From: Xanthomonas sontii
GTDB taxonomy: Bacteria > Pseudomonadota > Gammaproteobacteria > Xanthomonadales > Xanthomonadaceae
Reading direction: 5' to 3'
NCBI RefSeq assembly: GCF_040529055.1
Contig: NZ_CP132342.1
Span: 3,780,001 to 3,844,000, forward strand
Length of the DNA: 64,000 nucleotides
Shown: in pieces, positions 35,931 through 45,847 of the stretch
Layout of the letters: the number at the start of each line of letters is the position of its first letter
Numbering within the stretch: the first letter of the stretch is position 1
Program-made: the position numbers and the translations under genes
The notes under the pieces: model-generated
The model's input: the letters and a program-made list of their open reading frames with translations, nothing else
The model's database searches: none
What the model was told of the DNA's origin: nothing

Positions 35931-36968
<1,038 letters not shown>

Positions 36969-37028
36969 CCCGCCTGGCCGGGACCGCAGCAGGCACAGCG
37001 CACGCCGGCCACGACGCCGCAGCAGCGA

Positions 37029-39173
37029 TCACGCGCTGGCGGGCGGTGCGTCCTCGTTGGCGAGCAGTTGGCGGAATTCGTCAGCGCTGAGCGGGCGGCT
37101 GAGCCAGAAGCCCTGCCCCAGTTCGCAACCGCGCTCGCGCAGCAGCTCGAACTGGGTCTCCTGCTCGATGCCTTCGGCGACCACGGTGATGTCCAGCGAA
37201 TGCGCCATGGCGATGATCGCCGTGGTCAGCGCCAGATCGTCCGGATCGCGCTGCAGGTCGGCGACGAAGCTCTTGTCGATCTTGACCCCGTCCACCGGCA
37301 CCTGGCGCAGGTGGCTCAGGCCGGAGAAGCCGGTACCGAAGTCGTCCAGCCAGACCTTGACGCCGGTGCGATGCAGCCGCGCCAGCATGCTCGCCGCCTG
37401 CAGCTCGTCGCCGATCACCGCGGTCTCGGTCAGCTCCAGATGCAATTGCGCCGCCGGCAGCCCGGACTCGCGCAGGCATTCGGCCACCACTTCGGGCAGA
37501 TCGCCGCTGCGCAACTGCCGCGGCGAGACGTTGACCGAGACGAACAGGTCGGCGCTGCCGTCGGCGCGCCGCCACTGGGTGGCCTCGCTGCAGGCCGCGC
37601 GCAGCACCTTGGGGCCGATGCTTTCGATCAGCCCGCTCTGCTCGGCCACGTCGATGAACACCGTCGGCGAGATCGTGCCCATCGCCGGATGCTGCCAGCG
37701 CAGCAGCACCTCGACGCCGACCATGCGCCGGTCCTGGGTGCGGAAGATCGGCTGGTAGGCCAGCTTGAGTTCGTCGCGCTCCCAGGCGCCGCGCAGCTCG
37801 TGCTCCATGTGCACGCGCCGCTCCACCGCATAGTCCATCGCGCGGCTGTAGAAGCGGTGGCAGTTCTTGCCGGCCAGCTTGGCCTGGTACATGGCGATGT
37901 CGCCGTTCTTCAGCAGCGCCGAGGCGTCCTCGGCATCGCCCGGGTAGACAGTGATGCCGATCGAGGTGCCCATGAACACCTCGCGGCCCTGGATCCGCAG
38001 CGGCTCGCGCAGTTCCTGCACCAGCCGCTGCGCCAGCGCGGTGGCGACCTTGGCCGCCTGCGCATCCTCCACCAGGATCACGAACTCGTCGCCACCGAAA
38101 CGCGCCAGCAGCGCATCGTCGCCGCCCAGTTGCTCCACCGCCAGCTGGATGCGCCGCGCGAACTGCAGCAGCGCCTCGTCGCCGGCCTCGTGGCCCAGGG
38201 TGTCGTTGATCCGCTTGAAATCGTCGATGTCGGCGAACAGCAGCGCCAGCCTGCGCTGCGAGGCGCGCGCCGACAGCATGCGATGGTCCAGCGCCTCGCG
38301 GAACGCGAGCCGGTTGGTCAGCCCGGTCAACGCATCGGTGTAGGCCATGTGGCGCACGTCGCGGTCGTGCCGGGCGATCGCCTCGCTCATCCGCCCGAAC
38401 GCGCGCAACAGTTCGCTGACCTCGTCGTGGCGGCCGCTGTCGCGGCGCTCCACCGCATAGTTGCCGGCCTCGATCTGGCGTGCGGTCGCCGCCATCCAGC
38501 GCAACGGCGCCACCAGCGTGCGCTGCACGTAGACCGCCACCATCGCCGCGGTCAGGCCCAGGGCGGCCAGCAACAGCAGCAACCAGCCGAGATGGCGCTT
38601 GCCCAGTGCGCCCAGGCGCTGGTCCAGGTTCTGCCCGGCCTTGCGCTCGTACTCCTGCGCGCGTGTCCAGGACATGCCTACCCGCACCCCGCCCACGCGC
38701 TGGTCGCCGATCATGATCGGCATCGACACGTCGAGGAACTCCGGCGACTCCTGCGCCAGCAGGCCTTTGGCGCGGATCGCGGCGTCGGCCATCGGCCCGC
38801 GCATGCGCTGCCCGTAGCCCACCAGGTCCTTGCTGCCGTCGTGGATCAGCCGCCCGTCGGCGTCGTAGACCAGCACGTAGGCCACCGCCACATAGCCCAG
38901 CGCCCCACGCACCTGCGTGCCGATCGCATCCAGGTCGGAGTAGTACACCGGGTTGGCCAGCGAATCGGCCAGTTGCCGCGCCAGCGATTCGCCGCGGGTG
39001 CGCATGCTGCTGTCGAACAGGCTGTGGATGGCGTTGCCGCTGAGCGTGCGCACCTCGCGCTGCATCGCCGCCTGGCGCTCCAGCAGCAGGGCCAGGATCG
39101 CCATCACCAGCAGCGCAGCCACGCCCATGGCCAGCAGGAACCTGGCCTGCAACCCGAAACGCATGGTCTTCAT
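37029..39173 (-). CDS. Membrane HAMP-GGDEF-EAL c-di-GMP protein
   Basis: A 714-residue sensor. Order: membrane helix (about 12-32), periplasmic sensor (about 33-200), second helix LLLLLAALGLTAAMVAVYV, HAMP (about 225-280), GGDEF domain (DALTGLTNRLAFREAL, FADIDDFKRINDTLGHEAGD, signature ARFGGDEFVIL at about 355), and EAL domain (about 460-700; GVEVLLRWQHP, SVNVSPRQL, LELTET, LDDFGTGFSGLSHLR, IDKSFV, VVAEGIE). Both enzymatic cores look intact (EAL as EVL), so it may make or break c-di-GMP. The ATG (39173) overlaps the stop of the periplasmic binding protein gene, which probably supplies the ligand signal. Confidence 0.9.
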   Translation of the reverse strand: MKTMRFGLQARFLLAMGVAALLVMAILALLLERQAAMQREVRTLSGNAIHSLFDSSMRTRGESLARQLADSLANPVYYSDLDAIGTQVRGALGYVAVAYVLVYDADGRLIHDGSKDLVGYGQRMRGPMADAAIRAKGLLAQESPEFLDVSMPIMIGDQRVGGVRVGMSWTRAQEYERKAGQNLDQRLGALGKRHLGWLLLLLAALGLTAAMVAVYVQRTLVAPLRWMAATARQIEAGNYAVERRDSGRHDEVSELLRAFGRMSEAIARHDRDVRHMAYTDALTGLTNRLAFREALDHRMLSARASQRRLALLFADIDDFKRINDTLGHEAGDEALLQFARRIQLAVEQLGGDDALLARFGGDEFVILVEDAQAAKVATALAQRLVQELREPLRIQGREVFMGTSIGITVYPGDAEDASALLKNGDIAMYQAKLAGKNCHRFYSRAMDYAVERRVHMEHELRGAWERDELKLAYQPIFRTQDRRMVGVEVLLRWQHPAMGTISPTVFIDVAEQSGLIESIGPKVLRAACSEATQWRRADGSADLFVSVNVSPRQLRSGDLPEVVAECLRESGLPAAQLHLELTETAVIGDELQAASMLARLHRTGVKVWLDDFGTGFSGLSHLRQVPVDGVKIDKSFVADLQRDPDDLALTTAIIAMAHSLDITVVAEGIEQETQFELLRERGCELGQGFWLSRPLSADEFRQLLANEDAPPASA

Positions 39174-40087
39174 TCCACTTCCAGCCTCACCCGCGCCACG
39201 CCGGCGCGCAGGGCATCCAGGCGTTTCTGCGACGCCGGATCGATCGGGTAGAAGCCGGAAGTCCCGAAGAACTGGCGCAGCGCCGCGCGCCCCTGCGGAT
39301 CGTCGGCGGCGTGCAGCAGCACCTCGCGCAGGCGCGTCTCCACGTCCGTGGGCAGATCGCTGCGCACCATCTCCACCGCGCGCGGATACGGTTCGCTGCG
39401 GTAGATCACCCGGAAGTCGCGGCGGAACGCCGGGGGAATGCGGCGATCGTCGTCCCAGTCGAGACTGCTGAACGCCCCGGCATCCACCAGGTGCTTGTGC
39501 ACGAAAGCGGCGATGTTGAGTTCCGAGCGTGCGAACACGTAACCGACCGTTTCCGCCGAGGGCTGGTCCTTGGTCGAGAGCAGGATCTCCGGATGCAGGC
39601 CGCGCTCGAACAGCGTCATCATCGGCACCAGGTAGGCGCTGGTGGACAGCGTGCTCTGCAGCGCCAGCGTGCGCCCCCGCAGATCCGACAGGTCGTGCAC
39701 CGGCGCGTCCTTGCGCACGAAGAATACGGTGTGGTACTGACGCACGCCGTTGCGCTCGGTCAGCAGCAGCGGCTTGGCGCCACCGCGCTGTTCCAGCGCC
39801 ATCGCGGTGGCAGCGGTCTCGGTGACCCAGTCGACCCGGCCGCGACGCAGGTAACTGCTCATCTGCTGGCTGTCGCGGGCCATCAGGATCTGCCCGGAGG
39901 TGATGCCGACCTCGCGCATGCGCGGCACCACGTAGTCCAGCAGCGGCTTGAGTTGCTCGTAATGGGCCTTGGGATTGTCGCTGATGCGCCCCAGCACCAG
40001 GACCGAGGGCCGCGCGTGCACGGACGCGGGCCAGCAGATCGCCAGCGCCAGCCACACCACGACCACCCGCCAACGCGAACTGGACAA
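39170..40087 (-). CDS. Periplasmic PhnD/SsuA-like binding protein
   Basis: A 305-residue solute-binding protein of the phosphonate-binding (PhnD) type. The signal part is WRVVVVWLALAICWPASVHA. The mature chain has LVLGRISDNPKAHYEQLKPL, DWVTETAATAMAL, YHTVFFVRKDAPVHDLSDLR and LALQSTLSTSAYLVPMM. The start chosen is a TTG with GGGGA 6 bases upstream; a longer TTG frame from 40114 also exists. No ABC transporter is nearby. The gene overlaps the GGDEF-EAL sensor by 4 bases, which suggests it is the ligand-sensing partner of that protein, not part of an uptake system. Confidence 0.82.
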   Translation of the reverse strand: MSSSRWRVVVVWLALAICWPASVHARPSVLVLGRISDNPKAHYEQLKPLLDYVVPRMREVGITSGQILMARDSQQMSSYLRRGRVDWVTETAATAMALEQRGGAKPLLLTERNGVRQYHTVFFVRKDAPVHDLSDLRGRTLALQSTLSTSAYLVPMMTLFERGLHPEILLSTKDQPSAETVGYVFARSELNIAAFVHKHLVDAGAFSSLDWDDDRRIPPAFRRDFRVIYRSEPYPRAVEMVRSDLPTDVETRLREVLLHAADDPQGRAALRQFFGTSGFYPIDPASQKRLDALRAGVARVRLEVE

Positions 40088-40238
40088 ACCACGATCCCCA
40101 AGTAGACCTTGCAAAGCCTAGCCGAAAGCGCATGCCGGTGACAGCGTCACAGAATGGCGCCTGCCGCGCATGCAGTCCGCCCTGGGCGCACGCGTCGGCG
40201 CGCGCGCCGCGATGGAGGCCTTCGCGCCTTGTCCGGCC

Positions 40239-40997
40239 TCAGTTTCCGGCCTGCCCGGCGAGTCGCGCCATGCGCTGCGCATCGGACAGCACGCCGCGCA
40301 GCAGGCGCACTTCCTGCTCGGTCAGCTCGGTGCGCAGGAACAGCCGGCGCAACTTGCGCATCGCCGAATCCGGGGCGCGGCCCTTGTGGAAGTCGATATC
40401 GTCCAGGGTCTCGGCCAACTGCCCGAACAGCCCTTCCACCTGTGCGTGGCTGGCCGGTGCCTCGCGGAACCCCGGTGCCGGCGCCGGCGCGGGGGCGGCG
40501 CCGCGCAGCTGCGCCAGGCGCAGTTCGTAGGCCAGCACCTGCACCGCCGCGGCCAGATTGAGCGAGCTGAACGCCGGATCGGAAGGAATGTGCACGGCCG
40601 CATGGCACAACTGCAGTTCCTCGTTGGTCAGGCCGGTGCGCTCGCGCCCGAACACCAGCGCCACCTCCGCCGGTTCGGCGCTGGTGGCGGTCAGGCGCTG
40701 CGCGGCATCGGCCGGCAGCAACTCCTCCAGCGACACGCGGCGGCTGCGCGCGGTGCAACCCAGCACCAACCGGCAATCGGCCACTGCGTCGGCCAGCGCC
40801 GGCAGCACCGGCGCTTGCTGCAACAGATCCTCGGCCCCGGCAGAACGCCGGTAGGCCTCGGTCTCCAGCTCGCATTCCGGCGCCACCAGCACCAGCCGCG
40901 ACAGCCCCATGGTCTTCATCGCGCGCGCCGCCGCGCCGATGTTGCCGGGGTGCTGGGTCCCGACCAGGACGAAGCGGATACGGAGGGAATCGGTCAT
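40239..40997 (-). CDS. trmJ: tRNA (cytidine/uridine-32-2'-O)-methyltransferase
   Basis: A 252-residue SPOUT methyltransferase that methylates the ribose at position 32 of tRNA anticodon loops. The SPOUT core includes VLVGTQHPGNIGAAARAMKT, LVLGCTARSRRV, ALVFGRERTGLTNEE and the C-terminal knot IPSDPAFSSLNLAAAVQVLA. A C-terminal helical extension (about 165-250) with RKLRRLFLRTELTEQEVRLL follows, as in E. coli TrmJ. The ATG at 40997 is the only one before the motif. It is divergent from suhB across 118 bases. Confidence 0.94.
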   Translation of the reverse strand: MTDSLRIRFVLVGTQHPGNIGAAARAMKTMGLSRLVLVAPECELETEAYRRSAGAEDLLQQAPVLPALADAVADCRLVLGCTARSRRVSLEELLPADAAQRLTATSAEPAEVALVFGRERTGLTNEELQLCHAAVHIPSDPAFSSLNLAAAVQVLAYELRLAQLRGAAPAPAPAPGFREAPASHAQVEGLFGQLAETLDDIDFHKGRAPDSAMRKLRRLFLRTELTEQEVRLLRGVLSDAQRMARLAGQAGN

Positions 40998-41115
40998 GGC
41001 GGCACGGCAGGCGAAGCGAACGGGGGCGTAGATGGTAAACTGTGCGGCCGGCCTTGGCGCCGGACTGCTCTTTTCCTCCTCCAGACCCACCTCCGCCTTC
41101 TCGGGAGCGCTTGCC

Positions 41116-41943
41116 ATGCAAAAACCCGCCGTCACCGTCATGGTCAAGGCCGCCCGCCTCGCCGGCAACGTGCTGTTGCGCCACATCAACCGCCTGGAAG
41201 CACTGAACGTGGTGCAGAAGGACCGCATGGACTACGCCAGCGAAGTCGATGCCGATGCGGAAAAGGTGATCGTCAAGGAGCTGCGCCGCGCCTACCCCGA
41301 CTACGGCGTGATGGGCGAGGAAAGCGGCGTGCAGGGCGGAGGCCGCTACATGTGGGTGATCGACCCGCTCGACGGCACCAGCAACTACCTGCGCGGCTTC
41401 CCGCACTACTGCGTGTCGATCGCCCTGGTCGAGAACGGCGAGCCGGTCGACGCGGTGATCTTCGACCCGCTCCGCAACGAACTGTTCACCGCCAGCCGCG
41501 GCAACGGCGCCGTGCTCAACGACCGCCGCATCCGTGTCAGCGAGCGCAAGGAACTCAACGGCGCCATGGTCCACACCGGCTTCGCGCCGCGCGAGCGCAA
41601 GCGCACCAGCCCCCAGCTCAAGTGCGTGGATGCGCTGCTGGTGCAGGCCGAGGACATCCGTCGCACCGGTTCGGCGGCACTGGATCTGGCCTATGTGGCC
41701 TGCGGCCGCAGCGACGCCTACTTCGAAGCCGGCGTGAAGGCCTGGGACATCGCCGCCGGCGTGCTGCTGGTGCGCGAGGCCGGTGGCCGCGTCACCGATT
41801 TCAAGGGCGGCACCCTCGGCCGCATCGACGACCGCGGCCCGCAGCAGTTCCAGGTGGTCGCCGGCAACCTCAAGGTCGGCGACGCGCTGCAGAAGCTGAT
41901 CGTCAATACCGGCTTCGCCGGGGAGTTCGACGCGAAGTTCTGA
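41116..41943 (+). CDS. suhB: Inositol-1-monophosphatase SuhB
   Basis: A 275-residue magnesium-dependent phosphatase of the inositol monophosphatase family. In enterics SuhB also joins the rRNA antitermination complex (family knowledge). The metal sites are GEESG (about 69), [18 protein letters not shown] (about 86-103) and [20 protein letters not shown] (about 200). GGGAG lies 10 bases before the ATG. It is monocistronic, with a strong terminator 45 bases after the stop. trmJ is divergent. Confidence 0.94.
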   Translation: MQKPAVTVMVKAARLAGNVLLRHINRLEALNVVQKDRMDYASEVDADAEKVIVKELRRAYPDYGVMGEESGVQGGGRYMWVIDPLDGTSNYLRGFPHYCVSIALVENGEPVDAVIFDPLRNELFTASRGNGAVLNDRRIRVSERKELNGAMVHTGFAPRERKRTSPQLKCVDALLVQAEDIRRTGSAALDLAYVACGRSDAYFEAGVKAWDIAAGVLLVREAGGRVTDFKGGTLGRIDDRGPQQFQVVAGNLKVGDALQKLIVNTGFAGEFDAKF

Positions 41944-41989
41944 GCGAGGCGACCGGCGCTACGCCGGCGCAGCGACACCGCAACAACAG

Positions 41990-42018
41990 AAAAGCCGCGC
42001 ACTCGCGCGGCTTTTTTT
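41990..42018 (+). terminator. Intrinsic terminator of suhB
   Basis: AAAAGCCGCGC, loop ACTC, GCGCGGCTTTTTTT. It has nearly the same sequence as the terminator after the chemoreceptor gene at 44701. Confidence 0.93.
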
Positions 42019-42424
42019 ATGTCCGTCATCCGCCGATCGGACCGGCGCACACCTCCGCACAGGTCCTTTCGCAGCATCCGCCTGGCCTCGCGCAGACGAG
42101 TCGCCATCCAGGAAATCCCGTCGAACGCAGAACGCACGGGCCGTTTTGCCGTCACGTCGCACTCACGCATTGGACGCTGCGCGCTTCACTCCTGCTTGAT
42201 CGGCGCTTGCGTAGAAAACGGCACACGACGCGCTACGTGCAGGCAAAACGGCATGTGCGATGCGCCCGACGCAATCGGCGAACGCAGCCCTAAAGATCCA
42301 CAAAACGCGGCCGATACCGATGCGGGTCTTTGCCCGAACTTCCCCGCTGATCCGTTCCTGCATTGCCGTCCCTGCGGCAATGGAGCCGATAGCGCCGCTC
42401 TCTCGCATCTTCCGGAGATCTCGC
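42019..42424. other. Intergenic region before the chemoreceptor gene
   Basis: 406 bases with no supported gene. It holds the FliA-type promoter match at 42291-42317 and the GGAG ribosome site at 42415-42418. Nothing else was recognised. Confidence 0.6.
42291..42317 (+). promoter_or_regulatory. FliA (sigma-28) promoter match
   Basis: TAAA at 42291-42294, 15 bases, then GCCGATAC at 42310-42317. The consensus is TAAA-N15-GCCGATAA, so 11 of 12 positions match with exact spacing. It lies 107 bases before the chemoreceptor start, which fits flagellar-class control of a chemotaxis gene. Confidence 0.8.
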
Positions 42425-44572
42425 GTGTCCTTCCATCATCTCACCGTCACCAAGCGCCTGGCAATCGGCTTCTGCGGCGTGATCGCCATGTTGTTGCTGG
42501 TCGGCATCACCAGCCTGATCGGCTTCCGCAAGTTCACCAGCGCGGCAGCGCTGGACGCGCACACCTACAAGGTCATCACCCTCGGCGACCGCATGCTGGT
42601 GAGCCTGCTCAACATCGAGAGCGGCGCGCGCGGCTTCGCCCTGACCCGCGATCCGTCCTACCTAGCGCCACTCGAACTCGGCGAACGCGAGTTCAGCGCA
42701 CAGTGGCAGGAGTCCAAGCAGCTGACCGCGGACAACGCGGCGCAGCAGGCGCGCCTGCAGACCCTGATGCAGGACTACACGCAGTTCATGGCGACCAAGC
42801 GCAAGGCGGTGGAGCACATGCGCACCACCGCGGCCGACAGCGACGACGCCCAGCTGGACGCGTTCCGGAGCGTCGGCAAGCAGCAGATGGACGGGTTGCG
42901 CGACACGATCGGTCAGTACGAGGACGCCGAGCGCGCCCTGCTGCAGGTGCGCAAGGCCGAGAGCGAGGCGCGCGCGCAGTCGGGCGAATGGACCAGCCTC
43001 GGCGGCATGCTGATCGGCATCGTCGCCGCCATCCTGCTCGGCCTGCTGGTCCGCAACAGCCTGATGCGCCAACTCGGCGGCGAGCCCGCCTACGCAGCCG
43101 ACGTGGTGCGCCGCATCGCCAGCGGCGACCTGTCGCAGGACGTGCGCCTGCGCACCCAGGCGCCGTCGCTGCTCAACGACATGCGGCAGATGCAGGAGGA
43201 ACTGCGCACGGTGATCCAGGCGCAGACCGAGATGGCCAAGCAGCATGACGCCGGCCGGATCAGCTTCCGCATGGACGAGACACGCTTCCCGGGCGACTAC
43301 GGGCGCATGGTCCGCGACACCAATGCCCTGGTGCACAGCCATATCTCGGTCAAGCAGCAGCTGATCGCGCTGATGGGCGAGTATGCCGAAGGCGATCTGA
43401 GCCGCGACCTGGAGCAGTTCCCGGGCGAGAAGGCGATCCTGACCGAGACCATGGCCAAGGTGAAGCGCAATCTCGGCGCTATCAACGACGAGATCGACCT
43501 GCTGGTGCGCGCCGCCGCGCAGGGCGACTTCTCCCGCCGCGGCAATGATCAGCGTTTCCGTCACGCCTTCCGCGGCATGGTCGCCAACCTCAACACGATG
43601 ATGAAGGGCACCGAGACCAATCTGGCGGCGCTGTCGCAGCTGTTGCGCGCGATCGCCGCCGGCGACCTGACCCAGACCATGCAGGGCGAGTTCCACGGCG
43701 TGTTCGCGCGGATGCGCGACGACGCCAACGCCACCGTCGCGCAACTGACCGACATGGTCGGCCGCATCCAGCAGGCCGCGGCCAGCATCGACACCGCCGC
43801 CGGCGAGATCGCCAGCGGCAACGACGACCTGTCGCGCCGCACCGAGCAGCAGGCCGCCAGCCTGGAAGAAACCGCGGCATCGATGGAGGAGCTGACCGCC
43901 ACGGTGAAGCAGAACGCCGAGCATGCGCGCCAGGCCAACCAGCTGGCCGCCGGCGCGGCCTCCGTGGCCTCGCAGGGCGGCACGGTGGTCGGACAGGTCG
44001 TCACCACCATGGACGGCATCGAGGCGGCCTCGAAGAAGATCGCCGACATCATCGGCGTGATCGACGGCATCGCCTTCCAGACCAATATCCTGGCACTCAA
44101 TGCCGCGGTGGAAGCGGCACGCGCCGGCGAGCAGGGCCGCGGTTTCGCCGTGGTCGCCAGCGAGGTCCGCACCCTCGCCCAGCGCTCGGCCAGCGCGGCC
44201 AAGGAGATCAAGACGCTGATCGACGACTCGGTCGAGCGCGTGAGCGCAGGTTCGGCGCTGGTCGCCCAGGCCGGCACGACGATGCAGGACATCGTGGCCT
44301 CGGTGCAGCGCGTGACCGACATCATGGGCGAGATCGCCGCCGCCTCGCAGGAGCAGTCGGCCGGCATCGAGCAGGTCAACCACACCGTCACCCAGATGGA
44401 CGAGACCACCCAACAGAACGCCGCCCTGGTCGAGGAAGCCACTGCCGCGGCACGCGCGATGGAGCAGCAGGCCGGCGACCTGGTGGAGATCGTCGGCCAG
44501 TTCCAGGTGCGCAGCGAGACCTACCCGATGGTGGCGCAACTGGTGGCCCGCGCCACCGCCAACGCGGCGTAG
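42425..44572 (+). CDS. Methyl-accepting chemotaxis protein
   Basis: A 715-residue chemoreceptor. The GTG start at 42425 has GGAG 7 bases upstream and begins [20 protein letters not shown]. Order: helix 1 (about 11-33), periplasmic CHASE3-like four-helix sensor ([20 protein letters not shown]), helix 2 (about 197-216), HAMP-like repeats ([20 protein letters not shown] and two later copies around [20 protein letters not shown] and [18 protein letters not shown]), and the signalling domain with the hairpin tip [24 protein letters not shown] then IASGDL is the extended HAMP form of Xanthomonas Tsr-like receptors. It lacks a pentapeptide tether. It has its own FliA-type promoter and terminator. 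Confidence 0.93.
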   Translation: MSFHHLTVTKRLAIGFCGVIAMLLLVGITSLIGFRKFTSAAALDAHTYKVITLGDRMLVSLLNIESGARGFALTRDPSYLAPLELGEREFSAQWQESKQLTADNAAQQARLQTLMQDYTQFMATKRKAVEHMRTTAADSDDAQLDAFRSVGKQQMDGLRDTIGQYEDAERALLQVRKAESEARAQSGEWTSLGGMLIGIVAAILLGLLVRNSLMRQLGGEPAYAADVVRRIASGDLSQDVRLRTQAPSLLNDMRQMQEELRTVIQAQTEMAKQHDAGRISFRMDETRFPGDYGRMVRDTNALVHSHISVKQQLIALMGEYAEGDLSRDLEQFPGEKAILTETMAKVKRNLGAINDEIDLLVRAAAQGDFSRRGNDQRFRHAFRGMVANLNTMMKGTETNLAALSQLLRAIAAGDLTQTMQGEFHGVFARMRDDANATVAQLTDMVGRIQQAAASIDTAAGEIASGNDDLSRRTEQQAASLEETAASMEELTATVKQNAEHARQANQLAAGAASVASQGGTVVGQVVTTMDGIEAASKKIADIIGVIDGIAFQTNILALNAAVEAARAGEQGRGFAVVASEVRTLAQRSASAAKEIKTLIDDSVERVSAGSALVAQAGTTMQDIVASVQRVTDIMGEIAAASQEQSAGIEQVNHTVTQMDETTQQNAALVEEATAAARAMEQQAGDLVEIVGQFQVRSETYPMVAQLVARATANAA

Positions 44573-44700
44573 CGCGGACGCCTTGCGCGGCACGCACGCC
44601 ACGGAGGGGATGGGGCCGACATTGACGGCCCCATCCCACGCACGGCAACCCGGCCGACGTTGCGCTGCACCCACCCGACGCCCCAGCGTCCGCGCAAAGA

Positions 44701-44728
44701 AAAAGCCGCGCATCCGCGCGGCTTTTTT
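44701..44728 (+). terminator. Intrinsic terminator of the chemoreceptor gene
   Basis: AAAAGCCGCGC, loop ATCC, GCGCGGCTTTTTT, 130 bases after the stop. It is almost identical to the suhB terminator at 41990. Confidence 0.92.
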
Positions 44729-44772
44729 GTTCGCAGGAGGAACTGTTTCAGGCCCAGGAAATCATGCCTTTG

Positions 44773-44800
44773 CGAATCCCCACTCCCGAATCCCCAATCC
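44773..44800. repeat. Heptamer tract next to the secF stop
   Basis: GAATCCC, CACTCCC, GAATCCC and CAATCCC in tandem, ending 9 bases before the secF stop codon on the minus strand. Confidence 0.85.
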
Positions 44801-44808
44801 CAGCCCCA

Positions 44809-45774
44809 TCAGGGCCTGCGCGCCAGCGCCTCGACGTCCTTCGACTTCGGCAGCAGGTCCTGCTTGGTGACCTGGAACGGTCCGATCGACAGCAGCGGCA
44901 CCGCCACGATCACCGAGGACACCACCACCACCACCGCACCGATCATGTGGGTCAGCGCCAGGCCTTCCATCGACTCGCCGCCGTACAAGTAAAGCGCCAG
45001 CGCCGACAGGAAGAACATCACCGCGGTGATCACCGTACGCGACAAGGTCTGGTTGATCGAGCGGTTCAGCACCTCGATCGGCTCCACGCGCAGGCTGCGG
45101 AAGTTCTCGCGCACGCGGTCGAATACCACGATGATGTCGTTGATCGCAAAACCCATCACCGACAGCAGGCCGGCCAGCACGGTCAAGTCGAACTCACGGC
45201 CGGTGACCGACACGTAGGCCACCGTCACCAACAGGTCGAACAGCGCGGTCAGGCTGGCCACCACCGCGAACTTCCACTCGAAACGGAAGGCAATGTAGAT
45301 CAGGAAGCCGACCAGCATGAACACCGTGGCGTAGACACCGTTCAGCGCCAGGTCCTTGCCGACCTGCGGGCCGACGAACTCGCCCGGCTTGACCGTGGCC
45401 GGGTTCTGCGGCGTGCTCACCGCCTTGCGCACCTGCTCGGCGAGGTTCTTGGTGATGTCCTCGTTGTTGTGCTCGCCCTGCGGCTGCAGGCGGATCACCA
45501 CCTCGTTGCCGCTGCCGACGTTCTGCACCTGCGCGTTCTCGAAGCCGGCCTTGGCCAGCTGCTCGCGCACCTGGTCCACGTCGACCGGCTTCTGGAAGCT
45601 GGTCTGCACCAGCGCGCCGCCGGTGAACTCCAGCGCGTAGTTGAAGCCCTTGGCGAAGATCACCGCGAACGAGGCCAGCGCCAGCACCAGCATCAGCACC
45701 AGGGTCGGGTGCCGCCAGCGCATGAAGTCGATCTTGGTGTCGTTGGGGATCAGGTGAAGCGGGAAGATTTTCAT
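44809..45774 (-). CDS. secF: Protein translocase subunit SecF
   Basis: A 321-residue inner-membrane protein with six helices that works with SecD to use proton motive force to pull proteins through SecYEG. The first helix is followed by NYALEFTGGALVQTSF, the conserved D/E-F-TGG motif. The C-terminal half has GFAINDIIVVFDRVRENFRS and NQTLSRTVITAVMFF. It is encoded 73 bases after secD in the usual order yajC-secD-secF. Confidence 0.96.
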   Translation of the reverse strand: MKIFPLHLIPNDTKIDFMRWRHPTLVLMLVLALASFAVIFAKGFNYALEFTGGALVQTSFQKPVDVDQVREQLAKAGFENAQVQNVGSGNEVVIRLQPQGEHNNEDITKNLAEQVRKAVSTPQNPATVKPGEFVGPQVGKDLALNGVYATVFMLVGFLIYIAFRFEWKFAVVASLTALFDLLVTVAYVSVTGREFDLTVLAGLLSVMGFAINDIIVVFDRVRENFRSLRVEPIEVLNRSINQTLSRTVITAVMFFLSALALYLYGGESMEGLALTHMIGAVVVVVSSVIVAVPLLSIGPFQVTKQDLLPKSKDVEALARRP

Positions 45775-45847
45775 TGGAGACCGCTCTGCGTTTTTTTGGA
45801 CCCCGCGCCTGTCGGCGCGGGGACGTGCGGAAGGTGGCGTGCGTGGC

